Of a DNA stretch of 64,000 bases, positions 32,935-41,916 are shown in pieces. Numbering within the stretch: position 1 is the stretch's first letter; the number at the start of each line of letters is the position of its first letter. The stretch lies in contig NZ_JAKXMK010000004.1 in NCBI RefSeq assembly GCF_022524485.1, positions 248,001-312,000 on the forward strand, given 5' to 3'. This DNA comes from Pseudonocardia alaniniphila (lineage in GTDB: Bacteria; Actinomycetota; Actinomycetes; Mycobacteriales; Pseudonocardiaceae). The notes below the pieces were generated by a model. That model was given only the letters and a program-made list of their open reading frames with translations. It was not told the DNA's origin and ran no database searches. The translations under genes were made by a program, and so were the position numbers.

Positions 32935-33076
32935 ATGATGCTGTGCGTCACGTTATCCGCGCATGAGCCGCCCCGATGGAGGTGCGGTCGTAGGTTCGAA
33001 TGTATGCGCTCGCCGCAGCGTTCAGCCGTGACCCGGTCGACGACCACAGGGACTGCTGGCGGGGACAAGCTGGGCG

Positions 33077-33235
33077 ATGTTGCGCCGCCACGTGGAGAGG
33101 CGACCCAGGGCGGGCCGAATCGTGGAAATCGTCGAGGAGCTGGAGATTGTGAAGTCTGGCGAGCACGTGTTGCGGCCCCCGGTGGTGACGACGGGGGTGA
33201 CCTGGACGGAGAGCAGGCGCAGCTCTGATGACTGA
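33077..33235 (+). CDS. Small open frame overlapping the copA start (52 aa)
   Basis: The frame begins [20 protein letters not shown] and ends TESRRSSDD, overlapping copA by 8 bases. Its middle part ([23 protein letters not shown]) is charged and helix-forming, with codon use similar to neighbouring genes. It would be the first gene after the 32909 operator and could couple translation into copA. There is no clear ribosome binding site and no known family; it has no cysteines or Met/His clusters. A remnant of a longer regulator is another reading. Confidence 0.35.
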   Translation: MLRRHVERRPRAGRIVEIVEELEIVKSGEHVLRPPVVTTGVTWTESRRSSDD

Positions 33236-35480
33236 CACCGCCGAAACCCCGGTGACTGCTGCCCGAGGAGCCGGCTCCCCTGAGGCCACGGGTGGCACGC
33301 TGGATTTCCTGGTGAAGGGGATGACCTGTGGTTCGTGTGCCAACCGGGTGCAACGCGCGCTGCGTAAGCAGCCTGGAGTGGCTGGCGCGGATGTCAACTT
33401 CGCGACCGCGACTGCGCGGGTCCTGCTCGACGCCGACGGTGCTGACGCTGCGACGCTCGAGGCTGCCGTAGCGAAGGCGGGCTACGAGCTGCAGCGGCCC
33501 GACCTGCCAACGGATAGCGCTGACCGTGGCGACGACGGCAGGGCAGATGCCGATGAGGACGCGAGGCAGCGGTCGTGGTTGTGGCGGGTGCTCGTGGCGT
33601 GGCCGTTGGGCCTGGCGGTGATGGGCATCGGATTCTGGCCTGCTGCTGTGGACCAGGCGTGGGGTTCGTGGGTGCAGCTGGCGCTGGCGACGCCGGTGCA
33701 GTTCGTGGTCGGGTGGCCGTTCCTGCGCGAGGCGGGCCGCCGAGCCCGGGCGCGGTCGGCGAGCATGGACACCCTCGTCGCGCTCGGCACCCTGACCGCG
33801 TATGTGTTCTCGCTGGTCGAGCTGCTGCGCGGGGGGCACGCGCTCTATTTCGAGACGTCGTCGTTGCTGATTGCCTTCCTGATTCTGGGCCGCTACTTCG
33901 AGGCTCGAGCCAAGCGGCGCGCGGGCCGGGCGATGCGGGCGTTGCTCGAGCTGGGCGCGAAGGAAGCGCGACTCGTCCGTGACGGCGCCGAGGTGATGGT
34001 CCCGGCCGATCAGGTGCGGCCCGGGGACGTGTTGCGGGTGCGGCCGGGGGAGAAGGTTCCCACTGATGGCGAGGTGATCGACGGCGCGTCTGCTGTGGAC
34101 GAGTCGATGCTGACCGGCGAGTCGGTGCCGGTGGACAAGACCGTCGGATCCACCGTGGCCGGGGCGACGGTGAACACGAGCGGTGTGCTGACCGTTCGGG
34201 CGACCGCGGTCGGTCGGGACACCGCGTTGGCCCAGATCGCGGCGCTTGTCGCGGCCGCGCAGAGCGGCAAGGGGCAGGCCCAGCGTCTGGCCGACCGTGT
34301 CTCGGCGGTGTTCGTCCCCGCAGTGATGCTCATCGCCGCGGCCGCCTTCGCCGGGTGGTGGCTGATCGGCAGCGATCCACTCACCGGGTTGGTCGCGGCG
34401 GTGGCGGTGCTGATCGTGGCGTGCCCGTGCGCGCTCGCGTTGGCCACTCCGGTGGCGATCATGGCCGGGACCGGGCGCGGCGCGAGCCTGGGAATCCTGA
34501 TCAAGGGTGCGGAAGTGCTCGAACGCACCCGGAAGATCACCACGGTGGTGTTCGACAAGACCGGCACCCTGACCCGCGGCGAGATGAGCCTGATCCGCAC
34601 CCACGTCGGCGTCGGAATCGACGAGGCCGTACTCCTGCGCCGGGCGGGAGCGGTGGAGGCCGACAGCGAACACCCGATCGGCCGGGCCATCGCGGCTGCA
34701 GCTGGCAGGTCGGCTGGGGCGCTGCCGCAGGTGAGCAGATTCGCCGCGGTGGCCGGGCACGGCGTGCGGGCCGAGGTCGAGGGCGTGATGGTGTGGGTGG
34801 GACGGCGCAAGTTCCTCGCCGACGCCGGGCTCGTCCTGTCCGACGAGCTCGCCGACACCGCTGATCGGGTCGAGGCGCAGGGCCACACCGCCGTGTTCGT
34901 CGGCTGGGACGGCCATGTCCGTGGGGCGCTGGCCGTTGCCGACACCGTCAAGGACCGCGCCGCCGACACCGTCGCCGAGCTGCACCGGATGGGCCTGCGG
35001 GTCGCCATGATCACTGGTGACAACACCCGGACCGCCCAGGCAATTGCGCAGCAGGTGGGTATCGACACGGTGCTGGCCGAGGTGCTGCCCGCGGACAAAC
35101 AGTCCGAGGTGGCGCGGTTGCAGGCCACCGGGCAGGTCGTCGCGATGGTGGGCGACGGAGTCAACGACGCCCCCGCCCTGGTGGCCGCCGACCTGGGCAT
35201 CGCGCTGGGCACCGGCACAGATGTGGCCATCGAGTCCTCAGACCTGACGCTGATCCGCGGGGACGTGGCAGGAGTGCCGACCGCGATCCGACTCGCCCGC
35301 CGCACCTACCGCACGATCTGGCAGAACATCGGCTGGGCCTTCGTCTACAACCTGGCACTGATCCCGCTGGCCGCGTCCGGGCTGCTCAACCCGATCATCG
35401 CCGGCGCGGCGATGGGCTTCTCATCGGTCAGCGTGGTGGCCAACTCACTGCGGCTGCTGCGCTTCCGTGACCGCGGTTGA
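33228..35480 (+). CDS. copA: Copper-exporting P1B-type ATPase CopA
   Basis: A 750-residue transporter pumping Cu(I) out of the cytoplasm. An N-terminal HMA domain carries GMTCGSC at 31-37. Eight membrane helices include the ion-binding [12 protein letters not shown] near 400. TGES is in the actuator loop, [10 protein letters not shown] (phosphorylated Asp) near 443, SEHPIG near 483, and GDGVNDAPA near 643; the last helices hold YN and MGFSS(V)SVVANSLRL, all typical of Cu(I) ATPases. It lies downstream of the 26-bp operator at 32909. A second, CPH-type pump (copB) is at 49472-51556. Confidence 0.95.
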   Translation: MTDTAETPVTAARGAGSPEATGGTLDFLVKGMTCGSCANRVQRALRKQPGVAGADVNFATATARVLLDADGADAATLEAAVAKAGYELQRPDLPTDSADRGDDGRADADEDARQRSWLWRVLVAWPLGLAVMGIGFWPAAVDQAWGSWVQLALATPVQFVVGWPFLREAGRRARARSASMDTLVALGTLTAYVFSLVELLRGGHALYFETSSLLIAFLILGRYFEARAKRRAGRAMRALLELGAKEARLVRDGAEVMVPADQVRPGDVLRVRPGEKVPTDGEVIDGASAVDESMLTGESVPVDKTVGSTVAGATVNTSGVLTVRATAVGRDTALAQIAALVAAAQSGKGQAQRLADRVSAVFVPAVMLIAAAAFAGWWLIGSDPLTGLVAAVAVLIVACPCALALATPVAIMAGTGRGASLGILIKGAEVLERTRKITTVVFDKTGTLTRGEMSLIRTHVGVGIDEAVLLRRAGAVEADSEHPIGRAIAAAAGRSAGALPQVSRFAAVAGHGVRAEVEGVMVWVGRRKFLADAGLVLSDELADTADRVEAQGHTAVFVGWDGHVRGALAVADTVKDRAADTVAELHRMGLRVAMITGDNTRTAQAIAQQVGIDTVLAEVLPADKQSEVARLQATGQVVAMVGDGVNDAPALVAADLGIALGTGTDVAIESSDLTLIRGDVAGVPTAIRLARRTYRTIWQNIGWAFVYNLALIPLAASGLLNPIIAGAAMGFSSVSVVANSLRLLRFRDRG

Positions 35481-35672
35481 GGAGATAGTCCTGTTTCGGT
35501 TCCGCGGCGCAGCCGTCGGGGTGGATGGTGTGAAACTGCGAGGGCACGGCGAGCATTAGGCGCCCCAGATACTCGACGCCCGCTATGCCCAGCCGTGCAA
35601 CCACCCGACGGTAGGCGGGTCGCGGAAGGTCCGACGCGGTGGACGGGCCGTGGTGAAAGCCGGCCGCTGGGC

Positions 35673-36347
35673 TCAGTCGTCGTCCTCGTCTTCGTCGTCT
35701 TCGACGAGTTCGCCTTCCCAGGCTTCGCGGCCTTCGTGGATGGCGAAGGCGGCGATGATGAAGCCGGCGACAGGGTCGAGCCAGGCGGCGCCAGTAAGGG
35801 CATAGAGGCCGAGCCCGACGAGGGTGGAGATGCTGAGCAGGACACAGATCCGGGTTTCCGCGGCATCGGCGAGGATGAGCTTGTCGCCGCCGAGTTGTTC
35901 GCCGACGCGCCGCTTGGCGCGGGCGAGCAGCGGCATCACGACGATGGACGCGGCGAGCAGGACGAGTCCGACGATGGAGGTGTCGGGTTCCTCGCCGCCG
36001 ATCAGGCCGCGGATGCCTTCGATGATCACGTAGGCGGCGAGCACGAAGAACGTAACGGCCACGGCCTTGAGGGCCCAGCGTTCCTTGGCTTCATCGGCGA
36101 CACCGTGGCGCAGCCGGGCGGCGAGGCGGAGCCCGACCAGTACGGCGGAGGCGGACTCGATGCCGGAGTCGAAGCCGAACCCGACCAGGGAGACGAGCCC
36201 GGCCAGCAGCCCGGCGGTGATCGCGATGGCGCCTTCGACGACGTTGTAGGCAACGGTGAACTGTGCCAGCCGCAGTCCGCGGCGGGTGAGCCGTTCGGTC
36301 TGGTTGTCGGTCAGCTCGTTGGCGGGGGTCACGGGACGCTCGCTCAT
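35673..36347 (-). CDS. Cation diffusion facilitator family metal exporter
   Basis: A 224-residue membrane protein with six helices. The FGFDSGIESASAVLVGLRL segment near 57 and AWLDPVAGFIIAAFAIHEGREAW near 187 carry the acidic metal-site positions of CDF transporters (helices II and V). The usual cytoplasmic domain is missing and replaced by a short, very acidic tail (EDDEDEDDD). It is translated with the upstream CmtR-like repressor (ATGA overlap), so Cd(II), Pb(II) or Zn(II) are likely substrates. Confidence 0.8.
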   Translation of the reverse strand: MSERPVTPANELTDNQTERLTRRGLRLAQFTVAYNVVEGAIAITAGLLAGLVSLVGFGFDSGIESASAVLVGLRLAARLRHGVADEAKERWALKAVAVTFFVLAAYVIIEGIRGLIGGEEPDTSIVGLVLLAASIVVMPLLARAKRRVGEQLGGDKLILADAAETRICVLLSISTLVGLGLYALTGAAWLDPVAGFIIAAFAIHEGREAWEGELVEDDEDEDDD

Positions 36348-36760
36348 CGCGTGACCTCGTTCCGGCGGGAGGCGTCAGTGCTGGTGTCGGTCGGGCTGGG
36401 AGGGTGCTCGATGCCGTAGTTCGGGCACAGCGCCACCGCGTTGCCGGTAGCGGCGAGCAGGGTTTCGGCGGCGGCGAGCATGTCGAGCAGTTCCGGGCGG
36501 GCCAGGGAGTAGAACACCTGCCGGCCCTGCGCCCGCCCGACGACCAGGCCGCAGTCACGCAGGCAGGCCACGTGCGCGGACACCGTGGACTGGGCCAGGC
36601 CGAGCTCGCCGACCATGTCGGCCACCCGGGCTTCGCCGTCGGCGAGGCGGCGCACGATCGCCAATCGCGCGCGGTCGGACAGGCTGTGGAACAGCGCGAC
36701 CGCCGCGTCCACTCCGGACCCGGGACTGCTCGACGCGAGGCAACCCGCTGTGCTATTCAT
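36344..36760 (-). CDS. cmtR: CmtR-like ArsR-family Cd(II)/Pb(II) sensor
   Basis: A 138-residue winged-helix repressor. GLAQSTVSAHVACLRDCGLVVGR contains the C-x3-C pair in the recognition helix that binds Cd/Pb in CmtR, and a third Cys lies in the C-terminal ALCPNYG, again as in CmtR. It should control itself and the CDF exporter. The inverted repeat CATCGTCA...TGACGATG (36758-36795) spans its start codon and the divergent promoter of the methyltransferase gene. Confidence 0.82.
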   Translation of the reverse strand: MNSTAGCLASSSPGSGVDAAVALFHSLSDRARLAIVRRLADGEARVADMVGELGLAQSTVSAHVACLRDCGLVVGRAQGRQVFYSLARPELLDMLAAAETLLAATGNAVALCPNYGIEHPPSPTDTSTDASRRNEVTR

Positions 36761-36795
36761 CGTCACACATCGATGATAACCGGAGATTGACGATG
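36758..36795. promoter_or_regulatory. Inverted repeat between cmtR and the methyltransferase gene
   Basis: Perfect 8-base arms CATCGTCA and TGACGATG are 22 bases apart, with ATCGAT in the middle. This covers the whole 54-base divergent promoter, so one regulator could control both directions. Confidence 0.45.
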
Positions 36796-36814
36796 AAACG
36801 AAGGGTGGGGCGTC

Positions 36815-37462
36815 GTGCTGATGAACCGGGTGGAGACGGCGGTGGTGAACTCGCCGCCGCGGCGGTGGTTGCAGCGCTACGAAGCGCGGCTCCTGCACCG
36901 GCTCGGCGGGCCAGTCACCGCCGGACGGGTGCTGGAGCTGGGTTGTGGTCGGGGGTTCGGGACGCGGTTGATCCTGGATCGGTTCGGTGCACGGGAGGTG
37001 GATGCACTGGATCTGGACCCACGGATGGTGACCCGCGCACGGAGTCGGCTGGCGCCGCTCGGCAATCGCGCGCGGGTGGTGCGGGGCAGCGCCACCGACC
37101 TGCGGGCGGCGTTCGATCCCGGCGGCAGCGGGAGGGGCGGAGAGTCGGGCGGGTACGACGCGGTGTTCGACTTCGCGATCGTGCACCACGTGCCGGAGTG
37201 GCGGCATGCGGTTGCCGAGGTGGTGCGGGTGCTCAAGCCGGGCGGGCGGTTCTACTTCGACGAGGTCACCGCAGCCGCGCTCGCGACGCGGGGCTACCGG
37301 TGGCTGTTCGACCACCCCACCGAGGACCGGTTCACCGGCGAAGAGTTCGTCGCCGAGCTGCAACGCCAGGGCCTGCAGGTTCGCGGCTGGCGCACCTACC
37401 TGCGCGGGCACTACCTGCTCGGGGTGGCCGAACGCCCCCGCGGCGACGGGAAGTCCCGATGA
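36815..37462 (+). CDS. SAM-dependent class I methyltransferase
   Basis: A 215-residue methyltransferase. Motif I VLELGCGRGFGTRLIL is near 40, the acidic residue in VDALDLDPRMV near 65, and post motifs FDFAIVHHVPEWRHAVAEVVRVLKPGGRFYFDEV near 115-150 (UbiE-like). The substrate is unknown. It overlaps the following ligase-like gene by 4 bases (ATGA), so the two act together. GTG 36815 follows AAGGGTGGGG; ATG 36821 is an alternative. Confidence 0.82.
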   Translation: MLMNRVETAVVNSPPRRWLQRYEARLLHRLGGPVTAGRVLELGCGRGFGTRLILDRFGAREVDALDLDPRMVTRARSRLAPLGNRARVVRGSATDLRAAFDPGGSGRGGESGGYDAVFDFAIVHHVPEWRHAVAEVVRVLKPGGRFYFDEVTAAALATRGYRWLFDHPTEDRFTGEEFVAELQRQGLQVRGWRTYLRGHYLLGVAERPRGDGKSR

Positions 37463-38928
37463 TCGGCCCACCGGCCCAGGTTCCGGGCACCGCGATCGAC
37501 CTGCCCGCCCACGAGCGGGTCCAGCCCCTGGCGCTGCTGCTGGATGCCCGCCGCGCCTACCGCGGCGGACCGGCCGCCATCGCCGCCCGGCAGCGGGCCC
37601 GTCTGGCCGCCCAGGTGGACTACGCCCGCACCCGCTCACCGTTCTACCGGCAGCTCTACGCGGGCCTGCCGGAGCGGGTCGAGGACCCGCGGGTGCTGCC
37701 GGTCACCGGCAAGGCCGCGCTGATGGACCGGTTCGACGACTGGCTCACTGACCCGGCCGTCACCCTGCAGCGGGTGCAGGAGTTCGTGGCCGACCCCGCG
37801 CTGATCGGCCGGCCCTTCCACGGCGCCCACGCCGACTACACGGTGGCCACCACATCGGGCACCACCGGCACCCGCGGGCTGTTCCTGCTCGACGGCCGCG
37901 CCCTGGCGGTGGCCAGTGTCATCTTCGCCCGCGCGCTGTCGGGCTGGCTGCGCCCGGTCACCCTGCCCAGGGCCCTGCCGCGGCTAACCGCCAACCGTGG
38001 GCGACTCGCCCTGGTGGTCGCCACCGGCGGGCACTTCGCCTCCGCCGCCGCGGCCGCCCGCCTCGGCGCCGACCGCACTGGGGACGGCGGGCGCGCGGGC
38101 CGGACCCGGTTGTTCCCGGTCGCCACTCCGCTGCCTGAGCTGGTCGCCCAGCTCAACGCCTTTCAACCCGCGGTGCTCGCCCCCTACGCCACCACCGCGG
38201 CGCTGCTGGCCACCGAACAACAGGCCGGCAGGTTGCGCATCCGCCCGGCGCTGGTGGCGTTGGCCGCCGAGGGTCTTCCCGACGGGGAACCCGCGCGGAT
38301 CGCCGCCGCGTTCGGCGCGGTCGTCGGCAACTCATGGGCGGCCACCGAGTGCCCGTTCCTGTCCGAGAGCTGCCGGGAGGGCTGGCTGCACGTCAATGCC
38401 GACTGGGTGATCCTCGAACCCGTCGACGCCCACCACCGTCCCACCCCGCCCGGGGAGCAATCGCACACCGTGCTGGTCACCAACCTGGCCAACCGGGTCC
38501 AGCCGATCCTGCGCTACGACCTCGGTGACAGCGTCCTGCAGCGACCCGACCGCTGCGGCTGCGGGAACCCGCTACCCGCGTTCCGGGTTCAGGGCCGCAC
38601 AGCCGACCTGCTCACCTTCCCCAGCTCCTCTGCAGGGGAGAGCGTCACGCTCACCCCGCTGACCCTCTCGACCCGGCTCGACCGGCTCCCCGGGATCGCC
38701 CTCTTCCAGATCGAACAGACCGCACCGACCGAACTGCTGCTGCGCCTGCAACCCACGCCCGGCGCCGATCCCGAGCAGACCTGGAGGGCCGCACACCACG
38801 AGCTGGCAGATCTGCTCGCCACCAGTGGGCTGCGGCACGTCACCGTTCGCCGCGCCGACCACGGCCCGCAGCCGGCGACCGGCGGCAAGTACCGGCTCGT
38901 CCAGCCCCTTGCGTACTCAACGAGCTGA
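37459..38928 (+). CDS. PaaK-like adenylate-forming enzyme
   Basis: A 489-residue member of the phenylacetate-CoA ligase branch of AMP-forming enzymes. The phosphate loop TTSGTTGTRGLF is near 130, WAATECPFLSESC near 295 is the A5-type region, RYDLGDSV near 353 the conserved Asp, and CGCGNPLPAFRVQGRTADLLTF follows. It should activate a carboxylate as an adenylate, and perhaps transfer it to CoA. Paired with a methyltransferase beside metal-resistance genes, it may make a small metabolite or modify a lipid; the substrate cannot be read from the sequence. Confidence 0.78.
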   Translation: MIGPPAQVPGTAIDLPAHERVQPLALLLDARRAYRGGPAAIAARQRARLAAQVDYARTRSPFYRQLYAGLPERVEDPRVLPVTGKAALMDRFDDWLTDPAVTLQRVQEFVADPALIGRPFHGAHADYTVATTSGTTGTRGLFLLDGRALAVASVIFARALSGWLRPVTLPRALPRLTANRGRLALVVATGGHFASAAAAARLGADRTGDGGRAGRTRLFPVATPLPELVAQLNAFQPAVLAPYATTAALLATEQQAGRLRIRPALVALAAEGLPDGEPARIAAAFGAVVGNSWAATECPFLSESCREGWLHVNADWVILEPVDAHHRPTPPGEQSHTVLVTNLANRVQPILRYDLGDSVLQRPDRCGCGNPLPAFRVQGRTADLLTFPSSSAGESVTLTPLTLSTRLDRLPGIALFQIEQTAPTELLLRLQPTPGADPEQTWRAAHHELADLLATSGLRHVTVRRADHGPQPATGGKYRLVQPLAYSTS

Positions 38929-39028
38929 AATCGAACAACGCACGTCTCGGCATGACCGCACCGCCCCCCGCGCGCCCCGGTCTGAGAGAGGGGAGGAGGC
39001 AGTAGTCAGCCTGCGCGTGCGCGACCCG

Positions 39029-39997
39029 TCAGATCAGGGCGGCACACATCGGGGCCTGGGTGAAGACCAGCGCGGCCAGTACGGCCGGCCCCAGGAGCAG
39101 CGCCGCCACCGCAGCTGTTTGGGCAAGGCGGGCGCGGGCCGGATTGGGCGGAAACAGCAGCCGTTCCACACGGTCGGCCACACCGACTTTGGCTGCGCCG
39201 AGCCCCGGAACCGGGAGCGGGCTTGGCGCCGCGACACCGGGGGCGCACAGAGAGAGCAGCGCGTCGACGACACTGTCGCGGCCATGGCGGCGCGCGGCCT
39301 CGTCGTCGGCGGCCAGCTCGGCCAGCCGCGCGATCTCGCAGGCGCCTTCGGTGAACAACCGGCTGCCGGGCAGGATCCGCGCCAATGCCGCGGTGAAGGC
39401 CAGCAGCTGATGGTGTCGCCCGGTCAGATGGGCGCGTTCGTGGGCCATGACCGCGGCCAGCTGGGATGAGTTGAGCGCGTCGAGCGCCGAACGTGTGATC
39501 ACGATGGTGTCGGTCCGCCCGGGCAGGCAATAGACGCTGCGATGCGGAGCGTCCACGACGAGCGCGCCGTCGGGGCCGCGCGGAGTTCCGCGGGCGGCCA
39601 GCAGCGCGGCCTCAGCGTGGCGGCGGGTGTCCGCGCGGCTCCGGTGCAGGGCGAGCGCCACCCGGGCGCCGACCACCGCGATCCCTATGGCGGTGAGTGA
39701 GGCCGCGGCGGCCATCCCCGCTTGGACGATCCCGCCGCGATCTCCACCGGCCACTGCGGCGAGCTCGGTGACGCACCCGCCGACCGCCCCGTCGAGGTGA
39801 CCCGAGGTCTTCATCAACTCCCCGCCGAGCAGGCCCGCCGCTGCCGCCCACGACCCGAGCACACTGCCCATGGCAGCAATCCACGCCGCCATCCCCAGTC
39901 GCGGTGCGATCCCGGAACGTGTGGCTCGGACCAGCAGCGATGGCCCGATGACCATCACCACCACGGCATAGGCGAGAAAGCAGACGGCCAGGCTCAT
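39029..39997 (-). CDS. M56 family membrane metalloprotease (BlaR1-like, no sensor domain)
   Basis: A 322-residue integral-membrane zinc protease. Helices lie near 3-23, 35-55 and 95-115, then a cytoplasmic protease domain with HExxH (AVMAHERAHLTGRHHQLL, about 193-205) and the third ligand region LAADDEAARRHGRD, and a last helix near 295. BlaR1-type proteases cut BlaI repressors upon a signal. The penicillin-binding sensor domain is absent. It is fused translationally to blaI (ATGA overlap), and the regulon context suggests it responds to copper or envelope stress. Confidence 0.85.
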   Translation of the reverse strand: MSLAVCFLAYAVVVMVIGPSLLVRATRSGIAPRLGMAAWIAAMGSVLGSWAAAAGLLGGELMKTSGHLDGAVGGCVTELAAVAGGDRGGIVQAGMAAAASLTAIGIAVVGARVALALHRSRADTRRHAEAALLAARGTPRGPDGALVVDAPHRSVYCLPGRTDTIVITRSALDALNSSQLAAVMAHERAHLTGRHHQLLAFTAALARILPGSRLFTEGACEIARLAELAADDEAARRHGRDSVVDALLSLCAPGVAAPSPLPVPGLGAAKVGVADRVERLLFPPNPARARLAQTAAVAALLLGPAVLAALVFTQAPMCAALI

Positions 39998-40362
39998 CGC
40001 GGCGTTCCACCGGCGCGGCGGCCCAGGACCTGTTGCAGCCGGGTCAACTCGTCATCGGACATCTCACCGACGAAGTGGGTGAGCACCGCTTCGGAGTCGG
40101 TATCGGTGTCCAGGGCCTGGCGCATCAACGCGGCGGTGTGCTCGGCGTGGCTGACCACAGTGTGGAAGCGGTGGGCCTTCCCTTCCCGCACCCGGGTCAG
40201 GTGGCCCTTGCGGTACAGGTTGTCCATGGTGGACAGCACCGTCGTGTAGGCGATCGAGCGGTCCCGCTGCAGCTGCTCGAGCACCTCGCGCACCGTGCCC
40301 GACCCGCCCATGGCCCACAGCCGGTCCATCACGACCGCCTCCAGTTCACCGAACCCGCGCAT
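39994..40362 (-). CDS. BlaI/CopY-family winged-helix repressor
   Basis: A 122-residue repressor. ELEAVVMDRLWAMGGSGTVREVLEQL, SIAYTTVLSTMDNLYRKGHLTRVREGKAHRF is the winged helix of the BlaI/MecI/CopY family. The C-terminal part has the dimer and cleavage region, but no cysteine anywhere, unlike copper-sensing CopY with its CxC pairs. Metal sensing therefore probably goes through the adjacent M56 protease. The ATG has GGAGG 4 bases upstream. A 26-bp palindrome lies 50 bases upstream (40412-40437) and recurs before three other copper-linked promoters. Confidence 0.88.
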   Translation of the reverse strand: MRGFGELEAVVMDRLWAMGGSGTVREVLEQLQRDRSIAYTTVLSTMDNLYRKGHLTRVREGKAHRFHTVVSHAEHTAALMRQALDTDTDSEAVLTHFVGEMSDDELTRLQQVLGRRAGGTPR

Positions 40363-40411
40363 GCCACCTCCACGACATCGACCGCGCCCACCCGATCCAG
40401 CATAGATCGAG

Positions 40412-40437
40412 CTACTACCTCCGTACGGAGAGCGTAG
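40412..40437. promoter_or_regulatory. BlaI-type copper-regulon operator, site 2 (blaI autoregulation)
   Basis: Core CTCCGTACGGAG, with left flank CTACTAC and right flank AGCGTAG; it is the most diverged of the four copies. It lies between blaI (leftward) and the small SHOCT-like gene (rightward). Confidence 0.6.
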
Positions 40438-40528
40438 GTTCGGGGGTGTCGAGCCTGTCGACGATGCCACCCGCCGCCTTGAGGTTCGGGGCGTCGACCG
40501 ACAGAACGAGATCACAGATGAGGACGGG

Positions 40529-40783
40529 ATGATGTGCGGGATTTCGGTCGGCATGGGCCTGTCGGGACTCATGGTCATGTTGACGGTCGTGGCGGTGCTG
40601 GCACTGGTCGGCGTCTGGCTGGTCCGCGGGTTGCGCACCGAAGGTGGCGACGTGAACCGCCTCGGCACCGGCCCTGTGGACAGCGATCCCGCGCGCGAGT
40701 TGCTGCGCCGCCGCTTCGCCGCCGGCGAGATCGACGACGCGGAGTACGAGCGGCGTCTGTCCGCCCTCACCTGGTGGCGATAA
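40529..40783 (+). CDS. Small membrane protein with SHOCT domain
   Basis: An 84-residue protein with one N-terminal helix (LMVMLTVVAVLALVGVWLV) and a C-terminal SHOCT motif (DPARELLRRRFAAGEIDDAEYERRLSAL). SHOCT peptides are found beside many membrane and metal-related operons; the role is not known. Its position 91 bases after the blaI operator suggests membership in the regulon. Confidence 0.7.
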   Translation: MMCGISVGMGLSGLMVMLTVVAVLALVGVWLVRGLRTEGGDVNRLGTGPVDSDPARELLRRRFAAGEIDDAEYERRLSALTWWR

Positions 40784-40903
40784 CCCGAGGCGTGCCCGTC
40801 ATCTCACGCTTAGGTGTTCCAGCGGGGCATGGCGCGGCCCTGCGCGCACATCGGGAGCGAGTCGCGCTCGCCAGGACTAGTCGCCGTTGTCTCTGATCCG
40901 TTG

Positions 40904-40929
40904 CTACTGTCTCCGTACGTAGGCAGTAG
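40904..40929. promoter_or_regulatory. BlaI-type copper-regulon operator, site 3 (CcdA operon)
   Basis: Left arm CTACTG, right arm CAGTAG and core CTCCGTACGTAG, one base from the common core. It lies 48 bases upstream of the first CcdA gene. Confidence 0.65.
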
Positions 40930-40977
40930 ATGGGTCGTGGTGGAAGTGGGGCCGAATGGCTATAGGCGAGCGCGGCA

Positions 40978-41916
40978 ATGGGTGAGCTGCTGGTGGGGAC
41001 GACGCTGTTGGTGTCGTTTCTGGGTGGGGTGGTGGCGTTGCTGGCCCCATGTTGTGTGTCGGTGATGCTGCCCGCATACCTGGCGACCGGGTTCCGTCAC
41101 CGCGGCGGAGTGTTACCCGCGACGCTGGTCTTCGGCGGCGGGATCGCCACGGTGATCCTGCCCATCGGATTGGGCGCCGCCGCGCTGAGCAGGCTGTTCG
41201 TCAATCAGCACTTGGTCATCTACCTCATCGGTGGCGTCCTGATGGGCGTGGGCGGGGTCGCTGTGCTGGGCGGCCGGGCACTAAAGCTGCCCATGCCCGC
41301 CGGCCGAGGCGCGGCGGGTGGTGGCTTCGGGTCGGCGTACCTGCTGGGCGCGTTCTCGGGGATCGCCAGCGCCTGCTGCGCACCGGTGCTGGCCGGGGTC
41401 GCAGTGCTGGCCGGAGCAACGGCGTCGTTCCCCACCGCGCTCGCCATCGGGCTGACCTACGTGGCCGGCATGGTCGCGCCGCTGGCCGTTGCCGGGCTGT
41501 TGTGGGACCGCCGCCGCGACCGCGCGACCCGCATGCTCACTGCCCGCTCGGTACACCTGCAGCTCGGCGGCTGGTCACGGCGGCTGCCACTGGGCACGCT
41601 GGCCAGCGGACTGCTGATGATCGGCATGGGTGCGCTGAGCATCGTGGTCGCGTTCACCGGACCGGGCATGGACACCGGCGGGTGGCAGACCCGCTTCTCC
41701 GCCTGGCTGCAGCACATCGTCACCCTCACCACACACGCGCTGTCCTGGATGCCGGGCTGGGCGGTCGCAGTCGCACTGACCGCGGGTGTCGTCCTGCTGG
41801 CCCGCCATCTGCTGCGCGCACGACCCGCGGCGACGTGGACAGATCCCGGGCCCGCCGACCCGCAACTGCCCATGCCCTCGGCGGCCGATACGGCTACAGG
41901 AAAGGACACCCAGTGA
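40978..41916 (+). CDS. CcdA/DsbD-like membrane thiol-disulfide transporter
   Basis: A 312-residue protein with six to eight helices that moves reducing equivalents across the membrane. Paired cysteines lie in ALLAPCCVSVMLPAYLATG near 24 and in GIASACCAPVLAGVAVL near 131, the two CcdA half-sites. A final helix (AVAVALTAGVVLLARHLL) and a soluble tail follow. It is first in an operon of five thiol-redox genes, preceded by a 26-bp operator. It likely reduces the redoxins encoded next to it. Confidence 0.82.
   Translation: MGELLVGTTLLVSFLGGVVALLAPCCVSVMLPAYLATGFRHRGGVLPATLVFGGGIATVILPIGLGAAALSRLFVNQHLVIYLIGGVLMGVGGVAVLGGRALKLPMPAGRGAAGGGFGSAYLLGAFSGIASACCAPVLAGVAVLAGATASFPTALAIGLTYVAGMVAPLAVAGLLWDRRRDRATRMLTARSVHLQLGGWSRRLPLGTLASGLLMIGMGALSIVVAFTGPGMDTGGWQTRFSAWLQHIVTLTTHALSWMPGWAVAVALTAGVVLLARHLLRARPAATWTDPGPADPQLPMPSAADTATGKDTQ

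Noticed and set aside
32904-34985. A 693-codon minus-strand frame over copA
   Set aside because: It is fully antisense to copA, which carries every P-type ATPase motif; the frame is rich in His/Arg/Pro without domains.
36344-37639. A 431-codon version of the CmtR gene starting far upstream
   Set aside because: The first 290 residues are antisense to the methyltransferase gene; the repressor itself starts at ATG 36760.
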